A DNA stretch of 64,000 nt from JACPPO01 sp965262505 (lineage in GTDB: Bacteria > Acidobacteriota > Vicinamibacteria > Vicinamibacterales > UBA2999). Within the stretch, counting starts at the first letter, position 1; each line of letters starts with the position of its first letter. The notes beneath the pieces were generated by a model. The model did no database searches. It saw only the letters and a program-made list of their open reading frames with translations, and was not told the origin of the DNA. Of the stretch, positions 35,677 through 43,425 are shown in pieces. Location: NCBI GenBank assembly GCA_965262505.1, contig CBDHFM010000030.1:1426001-1490000 (forward strand), read 5' to 3'. The translations under genes and the position numbers were made by a program.

Positions 35677-36837
35677 TCAGCGCGCCGTAGGCCATGCGGG
35701 CGGCACCGGCCTCGCGAATCTCGCCGCAGGAATCGTGGGATTGACCTGGACGTTCGTCAGCTGGTAGACCGTCCGTCCGTTTGTCCACGTCGAGGTCCAC
35801 TTGAACGGGAACTGGATTCCGGACACGTCGCGGTAGTCCTCGAAATCGACCTGCGTCGGCACGCGGCCGACGGGCGAGTCGGACGAGTACCGGACCAGCC
35901 GCACGAGCAGTCCGGACTCCACGTCGAAATACAGTTTGACCGGCGTGCCGGTGGCGTCCCTCCCCTGGAGTATGCGCGCTTCGCGATCGCCGACCTCGGT
36001 CAGGGGCCCCGGGATCCAGTCCGCCAACACTTGTGTGATCTGCCCAGGGAACGACAGCTCCGCTTCGAGCGCCAGGCCTTCCAGATTGCCGCCGGTCATC
36101 GCGATGACCGGAGCCGGCTTGGTCTCGATCGGCGACGCCAGCCACCCGGACTGTCCATCGAAGGTGGTCGTGATGTCGCCGTACTGGGAATGGAGAATCG
36201 TCGTGCGCTGGTTCGGCGCTCTCGCAAACACCTGCACCGGGTACTCGTCGAAATCGTCGAACCCAGCATACGTGCCTTCAGCGACAATGGTGGTCAACCC
36301 ATTCAGTTGCGCGGCCCCTCCGACCGCGTCGATGTACCTGTCGAGCACGTCGTCGACCGAGGGGGCAAGGGGCGTCGGCTGGAGGATCTCGTACGGGGCC
36401 TCGATGACCGGATCGACGGCATACTGCACCGCGAGGTTCGGCACCGCCTTCGGCCGGCGGTTGCCGCTGTGGCAGGTGTAGCAGGTGACCCCCGGGCGGC
36501 CGCCGAAGTACTGCTCGTTGATGGCGGTCATGATCCCCACCATCGCGCGCGTCGTGGTCTTGAGCTGATTGTCGTCAGCGTAGGGCCCCCAGCCGCCGGC
36601 GCTCTCATCAACGTGGCAGTCGGTGCAGTTCAACCCGGTCGCTGCGGAGAACATGCCCATCGTATCGAGGAACTCATCGACCGGGATCCCCCTCAGCACC
36701 TGCACGTTCTCGAAGAACTCCTCCGCCAGCAGCGGCGTCTCCTGCGGGGGCGCCTGGCCCGCCGTCAACACGGTTCCCAGCAGGCACACGCCGCAGACCG
36801 GCGCGAGGTACGTGAACATCCGAGACGTCGACTTCAT
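35677..36837 (-). CDS. Exported c-type cytochrome with C-terminal beta-rich domain
   Basis: 386 residues from the ATG at 36837 (signal 'YLAPVCGVCLLGTVLTAG'); the frame is open further upstream without coding character. The N-terminal third is a reaction-centre cytochrome c subunit-like module with two hemes, 'CTDCH' and 'CYTCH', and the family phrase 'FFENVQVLRGIPVDEFLDTM'. The C-terminal two thirds ('AVGGAAQLNGLTTIVAEGTY', 'PVKLYFDVESGLLVRLVRYS', 'VSGIQFPFKWTSTWTNG') is a lipoprotein-carrier-like beta half-barrel as found in outer-membrane lipoprotein sorting proteins. This fusion suggests a periplasmic electron carrier tethered to a lipid or hydrophobic ligand domain; the role is inference. 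Confidence 0.82.
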   Translation of the reverse strand: MKSTSRMFTYLAPVCGVCLLGTVLTAGQAPPQETPLLAEEFFENVQVLRGIPVDEFLDTMGMFSAATGLNCTDCHVDESAGGWGPYADDNQLKTTTRAMVGIMTAINEQYFGGRPGVTCYTCHSGNRRPKAVPNLAVQYAVDPVIEAPYEILQPTPLAPSVDDVLDRYIDAVGGAAQLNGLTTIVAEGTYAGFDDFDEYPVQVFARAPNQRTTILHSQYGDITTTFDGQSGWLASPIETKPAPVIAMTGGNLEGLALEAELSFPGQITQVLADWIPGPLTEVGDREARILQGRDATGTPVKLYFDVESGLLVRLVRYSSDSPVGRVPTQVDFEDYRDVSGIQFPFKWTSTWTNGRTVYQLTNVQVNPTIPAARFARPVPPAWPTAR

Positions 36838-37057
36838 GCCGCCCTTTCCAAAACCGGTCCTGGCGCGCGGAGCACGCCAAAGGACATTGTCAAGCCAGCC
36901 ACGGGCTCCGCTGGGATTACTTGCGCGCGCGGAGCCCCTGTCTGGTGTACAGGCACCTGTGATCTCGAAGTGGCCCTTCTGACTCCGCGGAATGTACGTG
37001 CCCGAAGTCGAGCGGATCAGAGAGCTCTTGTACGGAGAACGGCGTTTCCGAATCGGA

Positions 37058-37435
37058 TTACCTGGGCACGTAATTCGTGCCAACTATCGTTCCGTCGGCC
37101 AACATTATGGAACGGACGCGTCCGACGGGCGCCCCGTTCTTGACTGGCTCAAGCGTCACCGTGACCTCATCGCCGAACGCGAACATCCGCCTGCTCCAGC
37201 CTCGCTCCATCAGGTCGGCGGAGTTGGTGGCCTCGACTACCCAGCTGACGGTGTCGCCGTTTTCGTCCGTGACATCGAATTTCAGCCAACAATGGGGGTT
37301 GGCCCAAATCCATTCGGTGACGGTTCCTGGCAGCACCCGCGTTTCGCCGACAGCAAAGGCGGCATTCCCATGATGGGCAAAAACAGGCGTCGAAACCAGA
37401 ACTGCCAAAAGCGCCCATCGGAGAAGAGTCTTCAT
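37058..37435 (-). CDS. DUF6152 exported protein
   Basis: 125 residues; AAGGAG eight bases before the ATG, signal peptide ending 'PVFA|HHGNAAF'. The histidine pair straight after the cleavage site and the phrases 'WANPHCWLKFDV' and 'VSWVVEATNSADLMERGWSR' are hallmarks of DUF6152. Function is unknown; a small periplasmic beta-barrel fold is likely. A second member lies at 41842-42237. It follows the gene at 37482-38345 by 46 bases on the same strand, so it is probably in its operon. Confidence 0.85.
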   Translation of the reverse strand: MKTLLRWALLAVLVSTPVFAHHGNAAFAVGETRVLPGTVTEWIWANPHCWLKFDVTDENGDTVSWVVEATNSADLMERGWSRRMFAFGDEVTVTLEPVKNGAPVGRVRSIMLADGTIVGTNYVPR

Positions 37436-37481
37436 GCGGCGATCTCCTTATCAGAAACAGACTACCCGTTGGAACTACTAC

Positions 37482-38345
37482 CTAGTTTATCCCTATCCCA
37501 CTCGCCGGATCGGCGAAATCCGTTCTGTACGCCTCCATGTCGGAGGGCGCGCAGAGCATTTCGATGATGTCGTAATCAGGCGCTTGCCGTTTCATCGGAA
37601 ACCTATCCATGGGCACCCACGGCTCGGTATAGAACTCGGGATCTGTGACGGTCACGGTGAGCTCCATGAGATGCGAATCGACCAGGTGGAATCGTTCCTC
37701 CACCGTCATTTGATCGCTCATAGGCCGACCGGTCTCATCCAGCCATACCCTTTCATTTCCGATCAGGCCGATGGTGTTCACGACGAACGTTGAATCATCC
37801 TCCCACCTGCCAACCGAGTATCCGTACCACCGGTTATCTGGGAGCACCTCAGGGAAGTCGCGTCCGTCGGTCCAGATGATGCGGTATTTCTTGTCGAACT
37901 GGTACAGGATGACGACCTGGTCTTCAAGCTGAATAAGTTTCGTGTGACGCAACTGATAGAAATTGGCACGCGGAAAGCCCAGCGGATCACAATTGTTACG
38001 CGGATCATTGCTCAGCGACGGCAGCACGGCGCGGTAGCCGTAGAGCGCCCCGTGGCTGTCATAGCTGGCCTTGCCGGCGGGCGTGTAGGGCGGCTCGCTT
38101 ACGCCGTCGCTGCGCATGGAAACCGGACCATTGGCCTGAATGCCCGCGCCGGGGCCGGCTGCCGGCTCCCACATCCCCGAAATATCACGAACCGGCGCTG
38201 GTCCCGAGGTCCCTGGGTCCGATAGCGGGCGGCCCCAGCCGTCGAAAACCTTCAAATCTGCGGTGGACTGGACGCGCCCACCCTGAGCGTACGCAGTGGC
38301 TGAAGCCAGTAACATCGCCGCCGCCACCAGGTGCCATCGCTTCAT
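37482..38345 (-). CDS. Exported protein, 'GRWEGDT-like' family
   Basis: 287 residues; AAAGGA ribosome site, signal peptide ending 'ATAYA'. The family phrases are 'WYGYSVGRWEDDSTFVVNT', 'GLIGNERVWLDETGRPMSDQ', 'MTVEERFHLVDSHLMELTVT' and 'DPEFYTEPW'. Closest in the window to the protein at 42660-43418 ('GHSIGRWEGDTLVVDTIG', 'DPVFFTKPW'). The family is abundant in Acidobacteriota-like genomes and uncharacterised. Both intact copies sit next to a DUF6152 gene, which suggests linked roles. Confidence 0.75.
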   Translation of the reverse strand: MKRWHLVAAAMLLASATAYAQGGRVQSTADLKVFDGWGRPLSDPGTSGPAPVRDISGMWEPAAGPGAGIQANGPVSMRSDGVSEPPYTPAGKASYDSHGALYGYRAVLPSLSNDPRNNCDPLGFPRANFYQLRHTKLIQLEDQVVILYQFDKKYRIIWTDGRDFPEVLPDNRWYGYSVGRWEDDSTFVVNTIGLIGNERVWLDETGRPMSDQMTVEERFHLVDSHLMELTVTVTDPEFYTEPWVPMDRFPMKRQAPDYDIIEMLCAPSDMEAYRTDFADPASGIGIN

Positions 38346-38651
38346 TGTGGAGTTCCTTTCTCCGGTATTCTGCTGCTGTTCCAGGTTTACTTCCTGCTCT
38401 CTTCGATTTCGTTCAACTTGCGCAACTGCGTGTACTTCTCATTGTTGGTGCAGGAGTTCTCCGGCCACTGCCCTGGAAAAGTGCCCGATGCGCGCAAATC
38501 GGGTCAGGGAACGCCGCCTTCGAGGAGCACGACATCGAAACGCAGGTCATCCGACTCACGATGTCCCGAATCGGCTGCTGAGCCGCACAATCATCGGGAC
38601 TCACTGCGGCGAGCAGCGTACATAGTTCGCCGGCCCGATGTCAACGTCGCG
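38346..38651. other. 306-bp gap with short protein-like remnants
   Basis: No intact gene is seen. On the minus strand short stop-bounded frames look coding: 'DVDIGPANYVRCSPQ' (38601-38645), 'DDLRFDVVLLEGGVP' and then in another frame 'GQWPENSCTNNEKYTQLRKL' running to a TAA near 38397. These could be pieces of one decayed gene; the evidence is only composition. Confidence 0.35.
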
Positions 38652-39032
38652 TCATAGGCACGTCATAGGCGGTGCGATCAGCACTGTGTCGTCGTGCTCA
38701 TAGCCAGGAGCGCAGCAGCAGAGAAACTTGAGAACTTCCATTCCAGTGTTTTCGATCGTATGTGTCCGGCTAGGCGGAATCGCAATCGCATCGCCAGGGC
38801 CAACATCGCGCGACTCATCTTCGATCTGCATCCGGCCTTGTCCGCTGAGGATGTAATAAATTTCTTCTGTTGAAGAATGGTAGTGTGGAGTCGTTCGCGC
38901 GCCGACGTCGAGCCGGGCCTCGGCAAGACTTTGCTGTTTGATGCAAGAATTTCGATTGGCCAACACGACGTCCCCCCCGAATTGAGTAGCACCCGGGTTT
39001 AGAGTCCGAGCTCACGAGAAGGGAGATCGGAC

Positions 39033-39296
39033 GTGAAGCAACGATTCAGCGAGGCGCAGATCATCGGGTTCCTGCGGGAGTCCGAAGCGGGCCTGCCGGT
39101 GAAGGACCTGTGCCGCCGGCACGGGTTCTCGGAGGCCAGTTACTACCTCTGGCGGAATAAGTTCGGCGGGATGACCGTCTCGGACGCGAAACGCCTGAAG
39201 GAGCTGATTGCCGAGAATACGCGGCTGAAGAAGCTGCTGGCCGAGTCCGTGCTGGACAACGAGGTGACGCGCGATGCGTTGCGAAAAAAGTGGTGA
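39033..39296 (+). CDS. IS3-family OrfA (helix-turn-helix protein)
   Basis: 87 residues. 'KQRFSEAQIIGFLRESEAGL' and 'LCRRHGFSEASYYLWRNKFG' form the DNA-binding helix-turn-helix of IS407-type OrfA, followed by a leucine-rich helix ('LKELIAENTRLKKLLAESVL') for oligomerisation. It binds the element's ends. A canonical A-AAA-AAG slippery heptamer at 39284-39290 near its 3' end lets ribosomes shift -1 into orfB to make the OrfAB transposase. Confidence 0.93.
   Translation: MKQRFSEAQIIGFLRESEAGLPVKDLCRRHGFSEASYYLWRNKFGGMTVSDAKRLKELIAENTRLKKLLAESVLDNEVTRDALRKKW
39284..39290 (+). other. Programmed -1 frameshift heptamer
   Basis: A AAA AAG in the orfA frame, seven bases upstream of the orfA TGA; the -1 frame runs directly into orfB. 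This is the standard signal for IS3-family OrfAB fusion. Confidence 0.8.
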
Positions 39297-40138
39297 CCGC
39301 CCCAGCCCGACGGGTGCTGGTGCGGGATATGACCGCGCAGGGGGTGAGCGAGCGGCGCGCGCTCGCGCTGGTGCACATGAGTGCCTCGTCGCTGCGATAC
39401 ACCCCGGCGCCGGATACTAACGCGGCGTTGCGAGCCCGCATCGTGACCTTAGCGCACCGGCACCGTCGCTACGGTGCCGGGATGATCTACCTCAAGCTGC
39501 GGCAGGCGGGAACACGGGTCAACCACAAGCGGGTGGAGCGCCTGTATACCGAGGCTAGGCTGCAGGTACGTCGGCGGCGACGCAAGAAGATCCCGGTGGC
39601 GGACCGCCAGCCCCTGGTACGCCCCCAGGCGCCGAACGAGGTCTGGTCTGCCGACTTCGTCTTCGACCGCACGGCCGAGGGACGGGTGGTGAAGTGCCTG
39701 ACCGTCGTCGATGACGCGACCACCGAAGCGGTGGCCATCGTGCCGGCCCGCGCGTTCGGTGGGCTGCCGGTCACCCGCGTGCTCGATCAACTCGCGCTCA
39801 AGCGCGGCCTGCCGCGTATCTTGCGCACCGACAACGGGAAGGAGTTCTGCGGGCGCGCCATGCTGACATGGGCCCATACGCACGGCGTCACGTTGCGCCT
39901 GATCGAGCCGGGCAAGCCGAATCAGAACGCCTATATCGAATCGTTCAACGGCCGGTTCCGCGACGAGTGCCTCAACGAGCACTGGTTCACGAGTCTGGTC
40001 CATACCCAGGTCCTCGTCGAGGCCTGGCGACGCGAGTACAACGAGGAGCGGCCGAAGAAGGGACTGGGCGGGCTCACGCCCGCCCAGTACGCCAAGCGGC
40101 TGGTCGCGGAACGCAGTACAGTCACCGCCGGACTCTAA
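39290..40138 (+). CDS. IS3-family OrfB (DDE integrase-type transposase domain)
   Basis: 282 residues with an rve integrase fold. Catalytic triad: Asp in 'NEVWSADFVFDRT', Asp in 'RILRTDNGKEFCG' and Glu in 'QNAYIESFNGRFRDECLNEH'; the C-terminal 'YNEERPKKGLGGLTPAQYA' is typical. It overlaps orfA by 7 bases in the -1 frame and is normally made as an OrfAB fusion. The frame is intact, so the element may be active. Confidence 0.94.
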   Translation: MVTAPARRVLVRDMTAQGVSERRALALVHMSASSLRYTPAPDTNAALRARIVTLAHRHRRYGAGMIYLKLRQAGTRVNHKRVERLYTEARLQVRRRRRKKIPVADRQPLVRPQAPNEVWSADFVFDRTAEGRVVKCLTVVDDATTEAVAIVPARAFGGLPVTRVLDQLALKRGLPRILRTDNGKEFCGRAMLTWAHTHGVTLRLIEPGKPNQNAYIESFNGRFRDECLNEHWFTSLVHTQVLVEAWRREYNEERPKKGLGGLTPAQYAKRLVAERSTVTAGL

Positions 40139-40409
40139 ACCGAAGTGCTACTGAAGACGGGGGGACGTCGAACAGTTCACGAATCTCAGATCCGTCCTTG
40201 GTAATAAACGCGGGTGCATTGTCGATGTTTCTGACGTCCATTTACTCGCCTCGATTCCGTCACTTCCTCGAAGAGCGATAGAACATCGCCGAACACTTTT
40301 TCTGCGCCACGGCCCCCCGGTGGGGCTTCGCTAACAGGCGTGAGGTCGATAGCCACTGCTGAGCCATCGAAGGCGGTACCCCCGAACGCAGTGTCTCACC
40401 GGCGTGGGG

Positions 40410-40429
40410 CCTGATTATAGAAGGAATCG
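40410..40429 (-). promoter_or_regulatory. Shared promoter-like element, copy 3
   Basis: Minus strand CGATTCCTTCTATAATCAGG, one base different from copies 1 and 2, 169 bases upstream of the cupin start. Flanking sequence is not conserved, so the element itself is what is shared. Confidence 0.55.
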
Positions 40430-40499
40430 CTGGGACAATTCGGCGTCCCCGCAGTGCTGACCTTGGGAGGTTGCCAAAATGCCTGACCAGTGAGAGTTC

Positions 40500-41147
40500 A
40501 TGAGCCATACCTACGATAACTGCAATTGTTCCGTGAGCTGCGGCTGTCAATTCAACGAGCCCACGACACATGGCAGTTGCAAGTTCGCCTATGTCGGCAC
40601 TGTCGTCGAAGGCCATTTCAACGACACGCCGCTCGCGGGCCTGAATTGGGCGCTGCTGTGCATATTCCCCGGTGAGATCGCGGGGGGACACGGAAAGCGC
40701 CAGATCGTGATCGACGAGCGAGCGCAAGACGCTCAACGCATGGCTCTCGAAACGATCATCTCGGGCGGGGCGTGCGCGCCCCTCAGCAATCATTTCTCTG
40801 TCTTCGGTTCCTTGTGCACGGAGTTTTTCGAAACGCTGTTTCTCCCGATTGAACTCGAGGTGGACCTCGAACGCAGATCAGCCAAGGTCGACATTCCGGG
40901 TGTCGCAAGAAGTGCTGGCAGACCGATCGTCAACAAGTTCAATGGTGAACCATTCCGCATTGCAATCGCACGCCCGACTGGCAGCTTCGAGTTTGCCTAC
41001 GGGGAAATCGGGCGCGGAACGACCACGGTGACTGGTGACCTGGAGATGGCGTTCGAAGATTCATGGGCGCTTTTTTGTGTTCACCACTACAACCAGGATG
41101 GCTTGATCCGCGCAAGATCAAAGCTCACAGCCTGGCTTGACGCGTGA
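40500..41147 (+). CDS. DUF1326 domain protein
   Basis: 215 residues, cytoplasmic (no signal). The N-terminal cysteine cluster 'CNCSVSCGCQF' and later 'GGACAPLSNHFSVFGSLC' are diagnostic of DUF1326, a family of unknown function. The cysteines suggest metal or cluster binding. It is on the opposite strand to the split cupin gene and reads away from it, so the 258-bp space between them may hold both promoters. Confidence 0.85.
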   Translation: MSHTYDNCNCSVSCGCQFNEPTTHGSCKFAYVGTVVEGHFNDTPLAGLNWALLCIFPGEIAGGHGKRQIVIDERAQDAQRMALETIISGGACAPLSNHFSVFGSLCTEFFETLFLPIELEVDLERRSAKVDIPGVARSAGRPIVNKFNGEPFRIAIARPTGSFEFAYGEIGRGTTTVTGDLEMAFEDSWALFCVHHYNQDGLIRARSKLTAWLDA

Positions 41148-41302
41148 GTGAGGAGACGGCGTGTCTGGAAGGCGCCCCACCATGCAGCCTCGCAAGGCTG
41201 CGCGGCAGTCTCCGAGGGCGAAAGCTGCGTGTTCGGGAGTCTCACCACCGGGAAGCTGTGTTAGGGTGACTGGAACGAAGACAGCGCGTTTCGGAGAAGG
41301 CG

Positions 41303-41845
41303 ATGCCCCACATATTTCCATTGATTGCCGCTTCAGTGATCGCGGCTTCGCCCGCACAGGGCGCCGCCGACTGGCAGGAGTACGTTTATCCTGAAGACCG
41401 CTTCGCGATTCAGTTTCCATCCGAGCCGAGCCTAAGGACCGCCCCTTACGAAACGCTGATCACTTCGGGCCTCTCGGCGAACGTCTACTCGGTCGAATTC
41501 GAGAACATTCTGTTCGAAGCGACGGTGGTCGACCTCGACGGCCTGATGGAAAACGGCGCAAACTTCGTTGTCGAAGTGGCTTACGTTCTTCAGCATTTGC
41601 GCGATGTCGATGTCATCTCCAGCGATTTTCCGCGAATTGGCTTCGGGCAGGACTCAACCGTACTCTTTGGGCTGACGACTGTGGTGGACACCAATGACGG
41701 GCGCCGGATTCGTTCCACCTCGTACGTTGCGAATGGCAGGTTCTACAAGATAGACGCGATTGTGCTCCCTGCGCGCGGCGACAAAGATCAGGCCGTGCCG
41801 TCTCGCTTCGATCAAACGCTGCGCTTTGACGTCGAGGGTCCCTAG
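41303..41845 (+). CDS. Exported protein of unknown function
   Basis: 180 residues; signal peptide ending 'SPAQGA', then a beta-rich domain beginning 'DWQEYVYPEDRFAIQFPSEP', similar in style to PsbP-like or Mog1-like folds ('...RFAIQFPSEP'). No catalytic motif is seen. Its TAG stop shares the CTAG palindrome with the stop of the convergent DUF6152 gene. Identity beyond fold style is not claimed. Confidence 0.65.
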   Translation: MPHIFPLIAASVIAASPAQGAADWQEYVYPEDRFAIQFPSEPSLRTAPYETLITSGLSANVYSVEFENILFEATVVDLDGLMENGANFVVEVAYVLQHLRDVDVISSDFPRIGFGQDSTVLFGLTTVVDTNDGRRIRSTSYVANGRFYKIDAIVLPARGDKDQAVPSRFDQTLRFDVEGP

Positions 41846-42237
41846 CCGCAACCACGATTGGAGCATATTTTGCGGCCATCGGGGAGCGTCGCACTCATGA
41901 GCTGCCCGCCGCGCGAGCCGTCCTTCATCGGACGAAACCCCACGGTAATTTCTGTGCCTGGCGAGAAATCATCCCGGCTCCAGCCCAATGGGATCAACTG
42001 ACGTGGGCTTCCGCCCTCGAACGCCCATGTCGTCACGTTGCCGTTCTCGTCGGTGAAGTCGACATGCAGCCACGTATGCGGATTGATCCACTCGAATTCG
42101 TTGACCGTGCCCGCTTGCGAAGTCACCTGACTTTGGTCGAATAGTCCGGTCGAATGATGCGCAAGAACTGGAAGTGTGAGCAACAGAGCACAAGCGATAC
42201 CGCAAACGGCGGTGCGGCGATATGTTTCCATCGTCAT
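41842..42237 (-). CDS. DUF6152 exported protein
   Basis: 131 residues; signal peptide cut before 'HHSTGLFDQSQV', the hallmark His-His start of DUF6152, followed by 'FEWINPHTWLHVDFTDENGN' and 'TWAFEGGSPRQLIPLGWSRD'. Paralog of the gene at 37058-37435. Unlike that copy it faces away from the neighbouring 'GRWEGDT-like' gene (42660-43418), with 422 bases between them. Two cysteines at the C-terminus are specific to this copy. Confidence 0.85.
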   Translation of the reverse strand: MTMETYRRTAVCGIACALLLTLPVLAHHSTGLFDQSQVTSQAGTVNEFEWINPHTWLHVDFTDENGNVTTWAFEGGSPRQLIPLGWSRDDFSPGTEITVGFRPMKDGSRGGQLMSATLPDGRKICSNRGCG

Positions 42238-42659
42238 TCCTCCAGAGGTCGTTCACGGAAACACTTCCGTCTTCCTCAGCCGACATCTTAGTCCAATAAG
42301 CCGGACTGTTATCTTGCGACGGGGGAAGTCGGTCGGGCCAGGGCGAGGCCAGTGCCCGAGCCCGCCGCTGCCAGGAGCTCCGGTTCACACTTGACCACTA
42401 TCCTTGTTTGACTCGCCTCAGGCACGACGCTATAAGGGTTCCTGCTGTGGCGCGGGCGAGGCACCTCGAGGTGCGTCGCATGTCGCTTTGCCGGGGACGA
42501 GGATTCGAGATGGAAAAAGGCGTGCGATCGGTGTGTTGCTTGCCTGTGGGGTGGTCACGGCGGCTGTGTGGGCCACTCCGCGGGACGCTGCCGGGCAGGG
42601 CCCAGCCCCTGCCGCTGCGCCTCAGACGACCTCTCGATAGCGGAGAACGGAGGATCACC
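42238..42659. other. 422-bp gap with a signal-peptide-like remnant
   Basis: Between divergent genes. A plus-strand frame ending at TAG 42638-42640 reads 'KRRAIGVLLACGVVTAAVWA' then 'TPRDAAGQGPAPAAAPQTTS', which looks like a signal peptide and linker of a lost secreted gene; no mature domain follows. The divergent promoters must also lie here but no convincing -35/-10 pair was found. Confidence 0.4.
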
Positions 42660-43418
42660 GTGAGCAAGCCTGCCTTGACAGTAGTTCTGTGGAGTGCGTT
42701 GGTCCTGATGGGTGCTTCTTGCGCGACCCAGCCCGGGGCAGATGGTGACGCAACAGAAACTCTGATGGATCCTCGAGACCTCAGTGGCATCTGGCTGCAG
42801 GCATCCGGCGGCAACCTCGATCTATATTTGCTTCCCGGAGAGGAGATTGCTCTCACTCCGTATGGGGCGGAGCGCTATCGAACCGTCGACCAGGCAGCGT
42901 TCCCTGGAAACACCTGCTTACCGTACGGTCCCAACCGCGGAATGGCCTCCACCAACCCGTACATGATCGTGCAGACCTCCGAGGTGATTGCCGTACTCAC
43001 CGAGCATATTGACTATCGCATTTTCTACATGGATGGACGTGATCATCCCGATGACATCCTGGACTATCCGGAGTGGATGGGACATTCGATCGGCCGGTGG
43101 GAAGGTGACACGCTGGTTGTGGATACGATCGGGCTCAGACCTGAGACGTGGCTGGATCGAGGCGGCCTTCAGCACAGCGATCAAATGCACCTGATCGAGC
43201 GCTTCGAAAAGACAGGAGCGGACACGATTACGTGGACCGTGACCGTGGAAGACCCGGTGTTCTTCACGAAACCGTGGACCTATCAGCGAGACGTGGAGCG
43301 CTTGGACTTCCCACGTCTGCTGCCGGCGCGCTGCGCGGACGGAGAGGTGGACGTCGAGCACATGTTGTCCCTCCCTGGCGCGACCCACGAGAATCCACCG
43401 ACGTTTCCTGAGGATTAG
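42660..43418 (+). CDS. Exported protein, 'GRWEGDT-like' family
   Basis: 252 residues from the GTG at 42660, preceded by GGAGG; a longer open frame upstream lacks coding character. The signal region ends in '...LVLMGASC', a weak lipobox, so it may be a lipoprotein. The family core is clear: 'DYRIFYMDGRDHPDDILDYP', 'GHSIGRWEGDTLVVDTIG', 'HLIERFEKTGADTITWTV' and 'DPVFFTKPW'. Same family as 37482-38345 and, more distantly, 31219-32055. It is 7 bases upstream of the B3-like MBL gene, so the two are co-transcribed, as are the 31219 and 32073 pair. Confidence 0.8.
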   Translation: MSKPALTVVLWSALVLMGASCATQPGADGDATETLMDPRDLSGIWLQASGGNLDLYLLPGEEIALTPYGAERYRTVDQAAFPGNTCLPYGPNRGMASTNPYMIVQTSEVIAVLTEHIDYRIFYMDGRDHPDDILDYPEWMGHSIGRWEGDTLVVDTIGLRPETWLDRGGLQHSDQMHLIERFEKTGADTITWTVTVEDPVFFTKPWTYQRDVERLDFPRLLPARCADGEVDVEHMLSLPGATHENPPTFPED

Positions 43419-43425
43419 GTTCGCC

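Larger units (their letters stand above)
38972..40164 (+). mobile_element. IS3-family (IS407-like) insertion sequence
   Basis: 1193 bp, with inverted repeats: left CCCCCCGAATTGAGTAGCAC, right end (reverse complement) CCCCCCGTCTTCAGTAGCAC, both continuing to GGTTTAGAGTCC. Flanked by a 4-bp direct repeat ACGT (38968-38971, 40165-40168), the size normal for the IS407 group, and supported by the restored cupin reading frame. It carries orfA and orfB in the -1 frameshift arrangement. Confidence 0.93.
38652..40241 (-). pseudogene. Cupin-domain gene split by an IS3-family element
   Basis: The 3' part (38652-38967) encodes a small cupin with 'TTPHYHSSTEEIYYILSGQG' (metal-binding His-x-His and Glu) and 'PGDAIAIPPSRTHTIENTG'. 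The 5' part lies beyond the insertion at 40169-40241, starting ATG at 40241: 'MDVRNIDNAPAFITKDGSEI' then 'RELFD'. Removing the element and one ACGT duplication joins '...RELFDV' to 'LANRNSCIKQQSLAEAR' in one frame, giving a ~130-residue mannose-6-phosphate-isomerase-type cupin. The IS leaves a shortened frame with no proper start, so the gene is probably inactive. A promoter-like TATAAT element precedes it at 40410-40429. Confidence 0.9.

Noticed and set aside
35647..37143. 498-codon plus-strand frame over the cytochrome gene
   Set aside because: Antisense shadow; the minus strand has two CXXCH motifs and a signal peptide.
40260..40793. 177-codon minus-strand frame opposite the DUF1326 gene
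   Set aside because: The plus strand carries the diagnostic CNCSVSCGC cluster; this frame has no recognisable features.
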